DNA of 34,453 nucleotides from Elusimicrobiota bacterium (GTDB lineage: Bacteria; CAYTYR01; UBA6262): NCBI GenBank assembly GCA_016218565.1, contig JACRDM010000013.1, positions 1 to 34,453 of the forward strand. The letters are read 5' to 3'. Position 1 is the stretch's first letter. Each line of letters starts with the position of its first letter. The notes beneath the pieces are model-generated. The model saw only the letters and a program-made list of their open reading frames with translations. It had not been told where the DNA came from and did not search any database. This document shows, one piece after another, positions 8,658 through 17,985 of this stretch. A program made the position numbers and the translations under genes.

Positions 8658-10043
8658 TTACTTCCCCAGTACGCATAATTTATTCGCCTCATCCACACAC
8701 CATATTTTCCCGTCTTGCCGGGCAGCCCGCTCATTGATCCACTTTTGCGGGTCAGGCTCAGGTATAAAACCGCCTTTGAGCGCTGCAGCATCGGGTAATT
8801 GGGAATAAAGGTATATCTTGATCTTGGAATCTTTGAACAGCTTAATTACCCGGTCAGTCTTCCACATGAACAATTTAAAATTTTTATCCACAAAACTTAT
8901 CCACTCGGACAGGGGCCTATTAAGATACTTCACCAGGGTATCCCAGAACAGTTCCATGGATTCCGGATCCGGGCAGATACCTCGAATATGACCCGGCACT
9001 TCCGGGCGTCCATTACAAGGGGCAATAACCAGGGCTTCGCCTCCTGACTGCAGCGCTCCTTTGATGACCATGTCAAAACCATTCTGCACATAATAAAGGG
9101 TTTCGCTGGCAGGCGGCCCGCCTGGAGATTGGATCAGATATTTTGTTTTGTCCACTGTAAAACCAAGAAATTTATCCACCGCCGCAGTGACATCCTGGCA
9201 GACGAGGTCCGGATCGCCGCAATCGATCCAGAATATTTTATCTTTCTGGCTGACCATATCCAGTCCGAAAGTAATTACTGCTGCTTCCTGGAGTTGGCCG
9301 CCAGCCAGGTCATAGAGGTATTTTTCACTTATCTTGCGGCACTGCTTGTTGTCTTGGGAAAAAGGATTGTTCTGGCGGGATTGATCCTGGTGCCAGGCAT
9401 TCTTGCCAGCCACAGAATCATGATGGCGCAATGCCAGTTTGTGATTAGTCTGGATAGAAGCGTGGGCAGACAAGCCGGGAACAATGTGCTTATCAATACA
9501 GGAATAACCGTTCATATAATGATACTTGGCTTCATGGCCATGCACTCTGATCGGACAGGACAGCCACATTTTATGGATATGAACCGGGGTGCGATAGGTG
9601 GTATCCCCCAGGTAAATGTAGTCTTCCTGGCGCTCACAATAATTAGGGAATATTTGATATTTTAATTTTAGTTCAGCGGCATACTGGTTTATCCAGGCCG
9701 TGATATTCTTGGCATAGATTTCCGGATGGTGAGAGCCGGTAGCGATAAATATAAATACTTCAGCCGGTTGCCCCGCGGCAATCTCGGCCAGAAGACAGGA
9801 AATTATCTGTTCCTGTAACCCGAGCCGCAATTCGTCAGACACCACAAGCCCTACCCTTTGGTCTTTGACCACCGCACGCAGTTTAGGCCGGTTTTTCGGG
9901 GTTTGAAAACTTTGCCGGATGATCTCACCGGGGGTCCCGGGTAGAGCCTGGCTTACCTTGGGTTTGATCAAGGGGCCAGCTAGAAATTGATCCTGGACAT
10001 CCAAACTGATCTTATCTTGGCCGTAAGTTAATTCTATTTTCAC
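8658..10043 (-). CDS. LarA-like (DUF2088 / nickel-dependent lactate racemase family) protein, divergent
   Basis: FIFIATGSHHPE, HGHEAKYHYMNGYSCIDKHIVPGLSAHASI, LIQSPGGPPASETLYYVQNGFDMVIKGALQSGGEALVIAPCNG. Confidence 0.7.
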   Translation of the reverse strand: MKIELTYGQDKISLDVQDQFLAGPLIKPKVSQALPGTPGEIIRQSFQTPKNRPKLRAVVKDQRVGLVVSDELRLGLQEQIISCLLAEIAAGQPAEVFIFIATGSHHPEIYAKNITAWINQYAAELKLKYQIFPNYCERQEDYIYLGDTTYRTPVHIHKMWLSCPIRVHGHEAKYHYMNGYSCIDKHIVPGLSAHASIQTNHKLALRHHDSVAGKNAWHQDQSRQNNPFSQDNKQCRKISEKYLYDLAGGQLQEAAVITFGLDMVSQKDKIFWIDCGDPDLVCQDVTAAVDKFLGFTVDKTKYLIQSPGGPPASETLYYVQNGFDMVIKGALQSGGEALVIAPCNGRPEVPGHIRGICPDPESMELFWDTLVKYLNRPLSEWISFVDKNFKLFMWKTDRVIKLFKDSKIKIYLYSQLPDAAALKGGFIPEPDPQKWINERAARQDGKIWCVDEANKLCVLGK

Positions 10044-10126
10044 TTCAGTCAGTCCTCCTGTTCTAATATATTATCTCTAGCCGCAAATACGGGTTACGCG
10101 GCTGTTTCTCTATGGGTCTAACAGGG

Positions 10127-10816
10127 TTAGTCTCGCACCTCGTCTGGAAAGTTAGAGATGATCCCTGAGACATCTAATTGCCGGCACATGGCGGCCTGTT
10201 TTTTAGAATTCACAGTCCAGACATAGACTTCCAGGCCGGCAGCCTGGGCCAGGGAAACTTTTTTCTGACTTACTTCTTTGATATTACTAGAAATTGCGCA
10301 GGCTTTCAGTTTCAGAGCCGTTCTTAATACTTTGGGAAATGGCTGCCGGATATGCAGTACCGCTATGGCTATCTGCCGATTCTTGCTCCGCAAATAGGCT
10401 AAAGCCGGCCAGTTGAACGAGCATACTAGTGGTGGATATTTCAGTTTAAATTGTCTCAATAATTTGACCAACGCCTCAACCAGCGGGTGATAATCTTTAT
10501 CGTCATGATACTTCAGTTCTATCATCAATTGCGGACCACCATAACAATTTTTTAAAAGCTCAGCCAGAGTCGGAATGCTTGCTCCCGGTACGGCCTTAAA
10601 TTGCTTCAGTTCAGCCAGAGTGTGAGCCGCAAGCTGGCCATAGCCATTCGTGGTTCTTTCCAGCGTCTGGTCATGAAATACTACTACTTTCCGGTCCTTG
10701 GTTAGTTGTATATCCAGCTCAAATCCGTCCACCCCAAGCTCATGAGCCTTAGCAAACGCCAATATAGTGTTTTCCGGATACTGGCCGGAAAATCCGCGAT
10801 GGGCAAATACTTTCAC
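10127..10816 (-). CDS. Glycerophosphodiester phosphodiesterase family protein
   Basis: FAHRGFSGQYPENTILAFAKAHELGVDGFELDIQLTKD, VFHDQTLERTTNGYG; GTG start at 10816 preceded by AAAGGAGGT; ORF opens at 10870. Confidence 0.88.
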   Translation of the reverse strand: MKVFAHRGFSGQYPENTILAFAKAHELGVDGFELDIQLTKDRKVVVFHDQTLERTTNGYGQLAAHTLAELKQFKAVPGASIPTLAELLKNCYGGPQLMIELKYHDDKDYHPLVEALVKLLRQFKLKYPPLVCSFNWPALAYLRSKNRQIAIAVLHIRQPFPKVLRTALKLKACAISSNIKEVSQKKVSLAQAAGLEVYVWTVNSKKQAAMCRQLDVSGIISNFPDEVRD

Positions 10817-10910
10817 CCTATTAGACCTCCTTTGTGTCTCTGTGCCTATTACGCCTTTAGGCCTAACCACGAACGACTAATGGCTCTTTCCATCAACTAT
10901 TAACTTTCTT

Positions 10911-10949
10911 CTACCACTTATCACTTTACCACTTACCACTCTATCACTG
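10911..10949. repeat. CTACCACT-type intergenic tandem repeat, copy D
   Basis: ctaccacttatcactttaccacttaccactctatcactg. Confidence 0.65.
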
Positions 10950-10959
10950 CTCTCCGTTT

Positions 10960-12789
10960 TTATTCCACTGTTACTGATTTAGCCAGATTGCGCGGCTGGT
11001 CCACATCGCACCCGCGGCGCTCGGCAATATGATAAGCTAACAACTGCAGCGGGATCACATTAAGCAGCGGCGATAATATTTCCAGGGTTTCCGGCACAAA
11101 AAAGACATAATCAGCTTTCTTCTTAATACTTTCATCCCCTTCAGTCGCCAGAATAATGACGATACCAGCGCGGGCTTTGACTTCTTCAATATTAGACAGT
11201 ATTTTTTCATAGGTTTTGCATTTGGTGGCAATAGCCAGAACCGGCATATTTTCATCGATCAAGGCAATCGGGCCATGTTTCATCTCGCCGGCCGGATAAC
11301 CTTCAGCATGGATATAGGAAATTTCCTTAAGCTTTAAGGCTCCTTCCAGGGCAATCGGGTAATTAACATTGCGTCCCAGGTAGAGAAAATCAGTTTTTTT
11401 GAAAAAGTCCTGGGCAATTTTTATTATCTCTCCAGCAGTGGCCAGGATTTTTTCCACCTGGGAAGGTATATGCATCATTTTTTCAATGATCGTTTGCGCT
11501 TCTTCCTTAGACATAATACCTCGCCTGCGTCCCAGATACAAGAGAATAATATATAGCGCTGTTAATTGCGCGGTAAAAGCCTTGGTGGAAGCAACCCCGA
11601 TCTCTGGTCCAGCATGCGTATAGATCGTACCATCGGCGGCCCGGGTAATGGTACTGCCAACCACGTTGCAGATAGACAAAATTTTACTGCCTTTAGTTTT
11701 GGCTTCACGCAAACCGGCCAAGGTATCAGCTGTTTCGCCTGATTGCGAAATAACGATGACCAGTGTTTGGCAGTCAATGATCGGGTTACGATAGCGAAAT
11801 TCACTGGCCATATCCACCTCACTGGGGATCCGCAGATAATCTTCAAATAAATACTTGCCGACCAGGCCGGCATGGTAACTGGTGCCACAGGCCACGACAA
11901 ATATTTTATTGATGTTCTGGACATAATCAGGTTCCAGTTGCACTTCTTCCAGGAATATTTCACCTTCCTCCGGCATAACCCGTCCGCGAAAAGTATCGAG
12001 AATAACCTGGGGCTGTTCAAATATCTCTTTCAGCATGAAATGCTTGAACCCTGCTTTTTCAGTTTTGATCGGATCCCAAGTAATGACGTTTACCTTTTTC
12101 TTGATTTCCTGGCCTGCTTTATCATAGATAATGATTCCAGCCACGGTCAGTCTGGCAGAATCACCATCATCAAGGTAAATCACTTTCCTGGTATGCTGGA
12201 GGATCGCCGGCGCGTCACTGGCAATAAAATATTCCCCTTCCCCAACACCCAAAATCAAAGGGCTGCCATTACGGGCAGCAACAATGGTAGCCGGGTCTTT
12301 TCTGGAAATAACGCCTAAAGCATAGGAGCCTGCTAATTCTTTTAACGTCTCCCGCAGAGCTTTGTGCAGATCACCCTGATAATGCTTCTCCAGCAAATGC
12401 GCCACTACTTCAGTATCGGTTTCACTCTTAAAGATATGCCCTTCTTTGAGCAATTGTTTTTTCAGCAGATGGTAATTTTCAATAATACCATTATGCACGA
12501 CTACCAGATCCCCGGTGCAGTCAGTATGCGGATGAGCATTTTCTTCACTGGGTTTGCCGTGTGTAGCCCAGCGGGTATGACCAATGCCAACGATCCCGGC
12601 TAACGGGTTTTTCTTGACAGTATCTTCCAAATTGGCAAGCTTGCCGGCACTGCGCCGCAACTTAATCTGACCATCCTGCAACACCGCAATTCCGGCTGAA
12701 TCATAACCGCGGTATTCCAGCCGCTTTAATCCGTCAATAAGTATACTAACCGCATCTTTTTTCCCAATATAGCCAACAATACCGCACAT
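10960..12789 (-). CDS. glmS: Glutamine--fructose-6-phosphate aminotransferase (isomerizing)
   Basis: MCGIVGYIG N-terminal amidotransferase, SIS domains (SQSGETADTLAGLREAK), C-terminal DQPRNLAKSVTVE. Confidence 0.97.
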   Translation of the reverse strand: MCGIVGYIGKKDAVSILIDGLKRLEYRGYDSAGIAVLQDGQIKLRRSAGKLANLEDTVKKNPLAGIVGIGHTRWATHGKPSEENAHPHTDCTGDLVVVHNGIIENYHLLKKQLLKEGHIFKSETDTEVVAHLLEKHYQGDLHKALRETLKELAGSYALGVISRKDPATIVAARNGSPLILGVGEGEYFIASDAPAILQHTRKVIYLDDGDSARLTVAGIIIYDKAGQEIKKKVNVITWDPIKTEKAGFKHFMLKEIFEQPQVILDTFRGRVMPEEGEIFLEEVQLEPDYVQNINKIFVVACGTSYHAGLVGKYLFEDYLRIPSEVDMASEFRYRNPIIDCQTLVIVISQSGETADTLAGLREAKTKGSKILSICNVVGSTITRAADGTIYTHAGPEIGVASTKAFTAQLTALYIILLYLGRRRGIMSKEEAQTIIEKMMHIPSQVEKILATAGEIIKIAQDFFKKTDFLYLGRNVNYPIALEGALKLKEISYIHAEGYPAGEMKHGPIALIDENMPVLAIATKCKTYEKILSNIEEVKARAGIVIILATEGDESIKKKADYVFFVPETLEILSPLLNVIPLQLLAYHIAERRGCDVDQPRNLAKSVTVE

Positions 12790-12803
12790 AATTCCTCCAA
12801 AAA

Positions 12804-12896
12804 AATGACAAATTTCAAATTCCTATACTATGAATTACCAATAACCAATGACAAATTGTTATTGGAATTTGGGATTTAAGAGATTTATTTGTCATT
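12804..12896. repeat. Nested AT-rich palindrome (AATGACAAAT...ATTTGTCATT outer; CCAATAAC...GTTATTGG inner 12838-12865)
   Basis: Perfect 10-bp outer arms and 8-bp inner arms in the glmS-pdxJ spacer. Confidence 0.6.
12816..12829. repeat. Partial copy of the AAGTATAGGA dispersed repeat
   Basis: aaattcctatact shared with the reverse complement of 5175-5206. Confidence 0.35.
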
Positions 12897-12916
12897 TGGA
12901 TTTTGTCATTTGATAT

Positions 12917-13630
12917 TTACTTTATTAAAAGCACCATTTCCTTAACCGCTCTAGCCAACCCCACAAAAACCGCGCGGGAGATAATGCTGTGGCCAATGTT
13001 CAATTCTTGCAGGCCCTTAATACGAGCTACTGGCTGCACATTGCTATAATTCAAACCGTGGCCAGCATTGAGACTTAATCCCAGGTTTAAGGCCAGAGCC
13101 GCGGCTTGCTGCAACTTCTTCAATTCGCCGGCTCGTTGTTTCTTTTCCTGGGCCTGCACATAAACACCAGTATGCAACTCAATCGTATCTGCGCCGACCT
13201 CAGCGCTGGCTTTGACCTGTTGCCGGTCGGCAGCAATAAATAAACTGACCAGGATACCTTTATGATGAAACCGGGTTATGGCTTTTTTCAGCTTGTTCTT
13301 TTCCCGCCAGACATCTAACCCGCCTTCAGTCGTGAGCTCTTTTCTTTTTTCAGGTACCAGGGTGACCATATCCGGATCGATCTTTAAAGCAATACTGATA
13401 ATTTCTGCCGTAGCCGCCATTTCCAGATTTAACTTAGTCTGAATAGACCAGCGTAAATTATAGACATCCGCGTCCTGAATATGCCGGCGGTCTTCGCGCA
13501 AGTGCACTGTAATACCGCACGCGCCGGCTTTTTCAGCTATCTTGGCGGCTTCCAGCAAGCTCGGCTCAACACCCCCCCGCGCCTGCCTGATGGTAGCTAT
13601 ATGATCTATATTGACGCATAAAATAGTCAC
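12917..13630 (-). CDS. pdxJ: Pyridoxine 5'-phosphate synthase
   Basis: [63 protein letters not shown] start at 13630 (ORF upstream of it reads into a repeat). Confidence 0.95.
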   Translation of the reverse strand: MTILCVNIDHIATIRQARGGVEPSLLEAAKIAEKAGACGITVHLREDRRHIQDADVYNLRWSIQTKLNLEMAATAEIISIALKIDPDMVTLVPEKRKELTTEGGLDVWREKNKLKKAITRFHHKGILVSLFIAADRQQVKASAEVGADTIELHTGVYVQAQEKKQRAGELKKLQQAAALALNLGLSLNAGHGLNYSNVQPVARIKGLQELNIGHSIISRAVFVGLARAVKEMVLLIK

Positions 13631-13647
13631 TATACGACTCCAAATTC

Positions 13648-13679
13648 CAAGTATAGGATTGAAATTCCGATACTTCAAG
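13648..13679. repeat. Dispersed palindromic repeat, copy 2
   Basis: caagtataggattgaaattccgatacttcaag; 31/32 match to the reverse complement of 5175-5206. Confidence 0.8.
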
Positions 13680-13681
13680 GC

Positions 13682-14215
13682 TTACTGAATTTGTCTAAAA
13701 TACTTTATCAGCCTTTCGGCTTTCTCTCTATCTTTTAGCAATAATGAAGTCTCATTGTTATATTTCAATCCATTAAACGAATAATTATGACTTCCCGCAA
13801 TAATGGTTTCTTCATCTATGATCAAGACCTTACTGTGTGTTATCCTCTCTGGTTTATCAAATCTTACATCTATGCCGGCAGCCTTTAATTTTTCATATAC
13901 TTTTTGATTCGCCGGTCCTTCTTCTTCCATGTATTCGGGCTTTGGATATTCTAAAACCACATGGACATCAACACCTCTTTTGTGCGCTTCTATAATATCC
14001 TCAAATAACCGGTTAGAATAAGCGTCTTGATAATCATAAAGAATAAATAAGTAAGCGATCAGATAAATTGACTCTTTAGCATTTTGTATCTCTCTATGCG
14101 CTACTTGGAAGTACTCATCATTTAAAATAAGCTCGCTCTGTAATCCTGTTGTGGCGCATCCTGAAAAAGTCGTCCCTATTATCAAAAGTAAAACTAATAC
14201 TATCCATCTTCTCAT
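13682..14215 (-). CDS. Phospholipase D-like (Nuc-type single HKD) lipoprotein
   Basis: Lipobox FSGCATT; HSKVLIIDEETIIAGSHNYSFNGLKYNNE HKD motif. Confidence 0.85.
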   Translation of the reverse strand: MRRWIVLVLLLIIGTTFSGCATTGLQSELILNDEYFQVAHREIQNAKESIYLIAYLFILYDYQDAYSNRLFEDIIEAHKRGVDVHVVLEYPKPEYMEEEGPANQKVYEKLKAAGIDVRFDKPERITHSKVLIIDEETIIAGSHNYSFNGLKYNNETSLLLKDREKAERLIKYFRQIQ

Positions 14216-14997
14216 TAGACTAAAGCCCGCTCCCTGTAATTCAACACACTCGCCAGCGTAAGCGGATTAGTATCCTCAATATCAACTGAGCTCCAGGCGT
14301 CCATCATATAGCGTTCAACATAATCATACGGTAAAAATCCGTAACCCTTCTGCCCCCATTTATCAGACCAGGAGTTCTTAAATTTAATAACTTTCTTTTT
14401 ATCATCGTAACCTACCGGGCAAATCGCATGGCCGCCCAGGGCGGGTTCATTTTTTTTAGGCATTGGCACAATGCCGGTTTTAGTTTTCATCATCCCTTCA
14501 AAAACTTCAACCCCGATAACGCAAGGCCCCTTACTGGCCAGGCTCAAGCGCAGTTCATTAAGGTTAAGTATGCGCGCGTAAGTCATAACGCAAAACTTTT
14601 TTGCGTTGACTGCCGCGCCTTCTTTTGGTTTATCTTTCTGATGCGGCGCGTATGGCCAAAACTTTTCCTGACAAACTCCTTTACTTTCAAGAATCTGCAT
14701 AGCCGCGCGAATGGTCGTGCCTTCTTCTCGCGGCATACCATCAATTTTTTTACATTCGCTATAAACAAACCGCGGGGAAAGTTCCACTAACTTTTTATAA
14801 TCAAGTAACTCCTGATATTCCTTCATGCCGGAAGCTATGGCAAAGCTAACGCAAGTCCCTTCGTCTCCTTGATCCCTTACCGGCGATAGCTTCGGCGTAT
14901 AATCAATTTTCTTAGGCAGTTTTATAACCGGCAAATACGCCCGCATTAAATAATCCCTGTCGTCAAACTTATCTTTGATACATCCAAATTTACTCAT
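14215..14997 (-). CDS. C1 (papain-like) family cysteine protease
   Basis: PVRDQGDEGTCVSFAIASGMKEYQE (Cys), GGHAICPVGYDD (His), FKNSWSDKWGQKGYGFLPYDYV (Asn); stop overlaps the PLD start (TAATG). Confidence 0.87.
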   Translation of the reverse strand: MSKFGCIKDKFDDRDYLMRAYLPVIKLPKKIDYTPKLSPVRDQGDEGTCVSFAIASGMKEYQELLDYKKLVELSPRFVYSECKKIDGMPREEGTTIRAAMQILESKGVCQEKFWPYAPHQKDKPKEGAAVNAKKFCVMTYARILNLNELRLSLASKGPCVIGVEVFEGMMKTKTGIVPMPKKNEPALGGHAICPVGYDDKKKVIKFKNSWSDKWGQKGYGFLPYDYVERYMMDAWSSVDIEDTNPLTLASVLNYRERALV

Positions 14998-15079
14998 GCT
15001 CTACCTCCACAGTTATAGTTTTTACTATTTTCTTTTACCAAAGGTCAATATCTGGCTGGCCCGGAAGTTTACCATTATA

Positions 15080-15108
15080 ACGGCGAAACCTGATCTGCTC
15101 TTTTCGCC
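15080..15108. other. Hairpin GGCGAAA...TTTCGCC in the leader upstream of the C1 protease
   Basis: Perfect 7-bp inverted repeat; the TATAAT-like sequence 3' of it on the minus strand lacks a good -35. Confidence 0.35.
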
Positions 15109-15232
15109 ATACTTTTCTCAAGGTTATTTCTGGTTTAGTTTTTCACTTCTAATTTTCCGCCTAAGGGAAGACCAGGCGAAAGTGTTAAAAGTCCTATAAT
15201 TCGTTTAAATTGTCGCCTTATTTTCAGTATTT

Positions 15233-16120
15233 TCAGTGTCCTAAATAATATTTAACATAAACCCAGAGCAACCAGGCTAACAAAAAGGAAATAAGCTTTA
15301 CATCCAGGTTGCTGATCATGTCCCGACGGTTAAAACTGGGGCGTAGTTGCCAGTGGAAACGCTGGCTGGAGGCGCTGGTATATAAATTAGTAATCTCTTT
15401 TTCCAGAGTATCTATGGCTAAATTAGACAATATTTTTTTATCATGCACCAGTGAAATATCCCCGGTCTCTTCACTGACAACAATGACCGCAGCATCGGTT
15501 TCTTCAGTCAAACCTAACGCGGCGCGGTGCCGGGTACCGACTGATTTAGGCAGGTTAGGGTTCCTGGATAGCGGCAAAATACAGGCCGCGGCCGCAATAC
15601 GGTCAGGCCTGATGATCACCGCCCCGTCGTGCAAAGGCGAGTTCGGGGTAAAGATAGTCCCCAGCAGCTCAGCGGTAACTTCGCTGTTGATCTTGGCTCC
15701 GCTTTCAATATAATTTCTCAGTCCAGTAGCTCTCTCCAGAGCAATGATCGCGCCCATTTTTCTAGCCGCACAGACCTCGATCGCTTTGCCTATTTCTGTG
15801 ACAAACTCCGGCCGCAGGAAAATATTGGCAAAGCGGTTAGCTCCTATCTGGGCCAGGGCGTTGCGCAGCTCTGGCTGAAACACAATGATGGCCGTAATCA
15901 CGCCGATGGTCCAGAAACCGCCCATAATCCAGCGCAGGACCGGTAACTGCAGTATCTGCGCAAAGATCGTGACCATAGAAAGAATGATCAATCCCTTTAA
16001 AACCTGTACGGCCCGAGTATCTCGGATAAGCATGAATAGTTTATAAAATAAAAAGGTCACAATAATTATGTCTACGGTTCCGCTGGCAACATCTTTGATG
16101 ATGAATGGTATTTCCAGCAT
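15233..16120 (-). CDS. cdaA: Diadenylate cyclase CdaA (DisA_N domain)
   Basis: N-terminal membrane helices, DGAVIIRPDRIAAAACILPLS, GTRHRAALGLTEETDAAVIVVSEETG. Confidence 0.94.
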   Translation of the reverse strand: MLEIPFIIKDVASGTVDIIIVTFLFYKLFMLIRDTRAVQVLKGLIILSMVTIFAQILQLPVLRWIMGGFWTIGVITAIIVFQPELRNALAQIGANRFANIFLRPEFVTEIGKAIEVCAARKMGAIIALERATGLRNYIESGAKINSEVTAELLGTIFTPNSPLHDGAVIIRPDRIAAAACILPLSRNPNLPKSVGTRHRAALGLTEETDAAVIVVSEETGDISLVHDKKILSNLAIDTLEKEITNLYTSASSQRFHWQLRPSFNRRDMISNLDVKLISFLLAWLLWVYVKYYLGH

Positions 16121-17280
16121 CAGTCACCCCAATTATTTTTTATAGTGGTAAGGACTTTAAGCATTTCTTTGGTAGCTTTCACATCATGCACCCGCAGTAT
16201 ATTCGCTCCTTGCAGATAACCCCAGGCCGCGGCCGCCAGGCTGCCGTTCAGGCGGCCGGCCAACCCTGTACCTAATATTGTGCCGATCATTGATTTGCGC
16301 GACGCCCCCAGAAGCACCGGCGCTCCGAGCGATCTAAACTCTGACAACTTGCGCAGCAATTCCAGATTATGTTCCAGAGTTTTACCAAAACCTAGGCCCG
16401 GGTCAATAATAAGTTTTTCCCTGGATATTCCCTGATCAACCGCCAGTTGGATTCTTTCTTTCAAGAACTGGAACACTTCACCAACTACATCCTGATAATG
16501 AGGCTTCTTCTGCATCTGCCGCGGCGTTCCCTGCATATGCATTAAGACTACCTTGGCTTTATATTTGACCGCCACTTTGGCCATTTTCCGGTCAAAACGT
16601 AAAGCTGATATATCGTTAATTATTTCTGCGCCATGGTCCAGACAGACACTGGCTACTTCGGATTTATAAGTATCGATCGATAGCGGTATTTTAATTTTGT
16701 TGACGACGGCTTTTAGCGTGGGCAAAACCCGGGCTAATTCTTCCTTAACTGACACCGGCGCGCTGCCGGGACGACTAGATTCTCCTCCGATATCAATAAT
16801 ATCCGCTCCTTCTCGCGTCATTTCCAGAACCCGGGCAATAGCCTGCCTGGAAGCCAAATATTTGCCGCCATCGAAAAAAGAATCAGGAGTAATATTAAGA
16901 ATGCCCATAATCTGTACATTTTTTACCGGCCGGTAATAATTATCAATTATTTCCCTGAGGCCGGGAGCCACTTGTTTAAGGCCAAATGGCTGACCGGTCA
17001 ATTTGCAGAGTAATTTGCGGTACTGGGCCGGCGTCCCGATCAGCAGTACCGGAGCGCGGCCGCGCTGGAGAGACATTACCGCTCGTGAACAGGCGGCTTC
17101 AGCTCCCAGGGAAAGCATTTCCTGTTTCAGGATATTGGCGGCGCGATGATCGAGCTGTTCGATCTTTATTACTAGTAAGTCAGCTTTGTCGGCCATCAGC
17201 TTAATACCATAAGGGTCTACGCCTATTTTGGCCATTTCCTTTTTAATATCCGCGACTGCTAATACTCTCGCTGAAGGCAT
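16120..17280 (-). CDS. folP: Dihydropteroate synthase with ~125-aa N-terminal extension
   Basis: GILNITPDSFFDGGKYL, IDIGGESSRPGS, INDISALR, LIIDPGLGFGKT, LLGASRKSMIG; stop/start overlap with cdaA. Confidence 0.95.
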   Translation of the reverse strand: MPSARVLAVADIKKEMAKIGVDPYGIKLMADKADLLVIKIEQLDHRAANILKQEMLSLGAEAACSRAVMSLQRGRAPVLLIGTPAQYRKLLCKLTGQPFGLKQVAPGLREIIDNYYRPVKNVQIMGILNITPDSFFDGGKYLASRQAIARVLEMTREGADIIDIGGESSRPGSAPVSVKEELARVLPTLKAVVNKIKIPLSIDTYKSEVASVCLDHGAEIINDISALRFDRKMAKVAVKYKAKVVLMHMQGTPRQMQKKPHYQDVVGEVFQFLKERIQLAVDQGISREKLIIDPGLGFGKTLEHNLELLRKLSEFRSLGAPVLLGASRKSMIGTILGTGLAGRLNGSLAAAAWGYLQGANILRVHDVKATKEMLKVLTTIKNNWGD

Positions 17281-17300
17281 AATACCACCCTGGAAGCAAA

Positions 17301-17347
17301 TTCGAAATACGAATATCTAAACAAATTTGATATTTGAAATTGTTTAG
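17301..17347. repeat. AT-rich inverted repeat (CTAAACAA...TTGTTTAG) and TTCGAAATACGAA palindrome
   Basis: Short palindromes in the folE-folP spacer. Confidence 0.45.
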
Positions 17348-17364
17348 TATTTAGAGCTTAGTAT

Positions 17365-17985
17365 TTATTTGTTAATTAAGGATAGTGCTTCGGCTCTGGT
17401 CCGGGCATCTTTCAAGAAGATCCCCCGCATGGCGCTGGTAATGGTCTTAGAGCCGGGTTTCTTGACTCCCCGCATAGTCAGGCAGAAGTGCTCTGCTTCA
17501 ATGACGACCAGCACACCCTGAGGCCTGACGGCTTTCATGATTGTATCAGCTATTACCATAGACAACCGTTCTTGCAGCTGCGGGCGCCGGGAAACTGTAT
17601 CCACCACCCGGGCGATCTTAGATAACCCGGTTAGTCTCCCTTTTTGCGGCAGATAAGCGACATGGGCCTGGCCGAAAAAAGGCACCAGATGATGTTCACA
17701 CATGGAATATAACGGTATATCACGAACTAATACTATTTCTGAATAGTCTTCCTTTTCATAATATACTTCCAGGTCTTTGGCTGGATCGCGATGTAGTCCG
17801 GCAAAGATCTCCTCATACATATCTGCCACCCGCCGGGGCGTGCCTAGCAAACCTTCGCGCCGCGGATTTTCACCGATCGCTTCCAGGATGGCCCGGACCG
17901 CTTTTTCAATTTTTGGTTTGTTTACCCTATCAGAGATAGAAAACTCTATTTTCTTTTTTCTCAATCTTTTAAAATTCTTAAGCAT
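17365..17985 (-). CDS. folE: GTP cyclohydrolase I
   Basis: [52 protein letters not shown] overlap with ftsH. Confidence 0.96.
   Translation of the reverse strand: MLKNFKRLRKKKIEFSISDRVNKPKIEKAVRAILEAIGENPRREGLLGTPRRVADMYEEIFAGLHRDPAKDLEVYYEKEDYSEIVLVRDIPLYSMCEHHLVPFFGQAHVAYLPQKGRLTGLSKIARVVDTVSRRPQLQERLSMVIADTIMKAVRPQGVLVVIEAEHFCLTMRGVKKPGSKTITSAMRGIFLKDARTRAEALSLINK

Noticed and set aside
10079-10103. AGCCGC...GCGGCT hairpin as terminator
   Set aside because: 6-bp stem with a 13-nt loop and no U tract.
12790-12916. Possible glmS ribozyme
   Set aside because: The spacer is AT-rich and palindromic, with no resemblance by eye to the glmS ribozyme core.
13631-13678. N-terminal extension of the pdxJ ORF ([16 protein letters not shown])
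   Set aside because: It translates the dispersed palindrome; GTG at 13630 matches the conserved PdxJ start.
13682-14997. C1 protease/PLD pair as an anti-phage defence system
   Set aside because: No known defence domains or sensor are associated; the PLD protein is a lipoprotein, so defence would be speculation.
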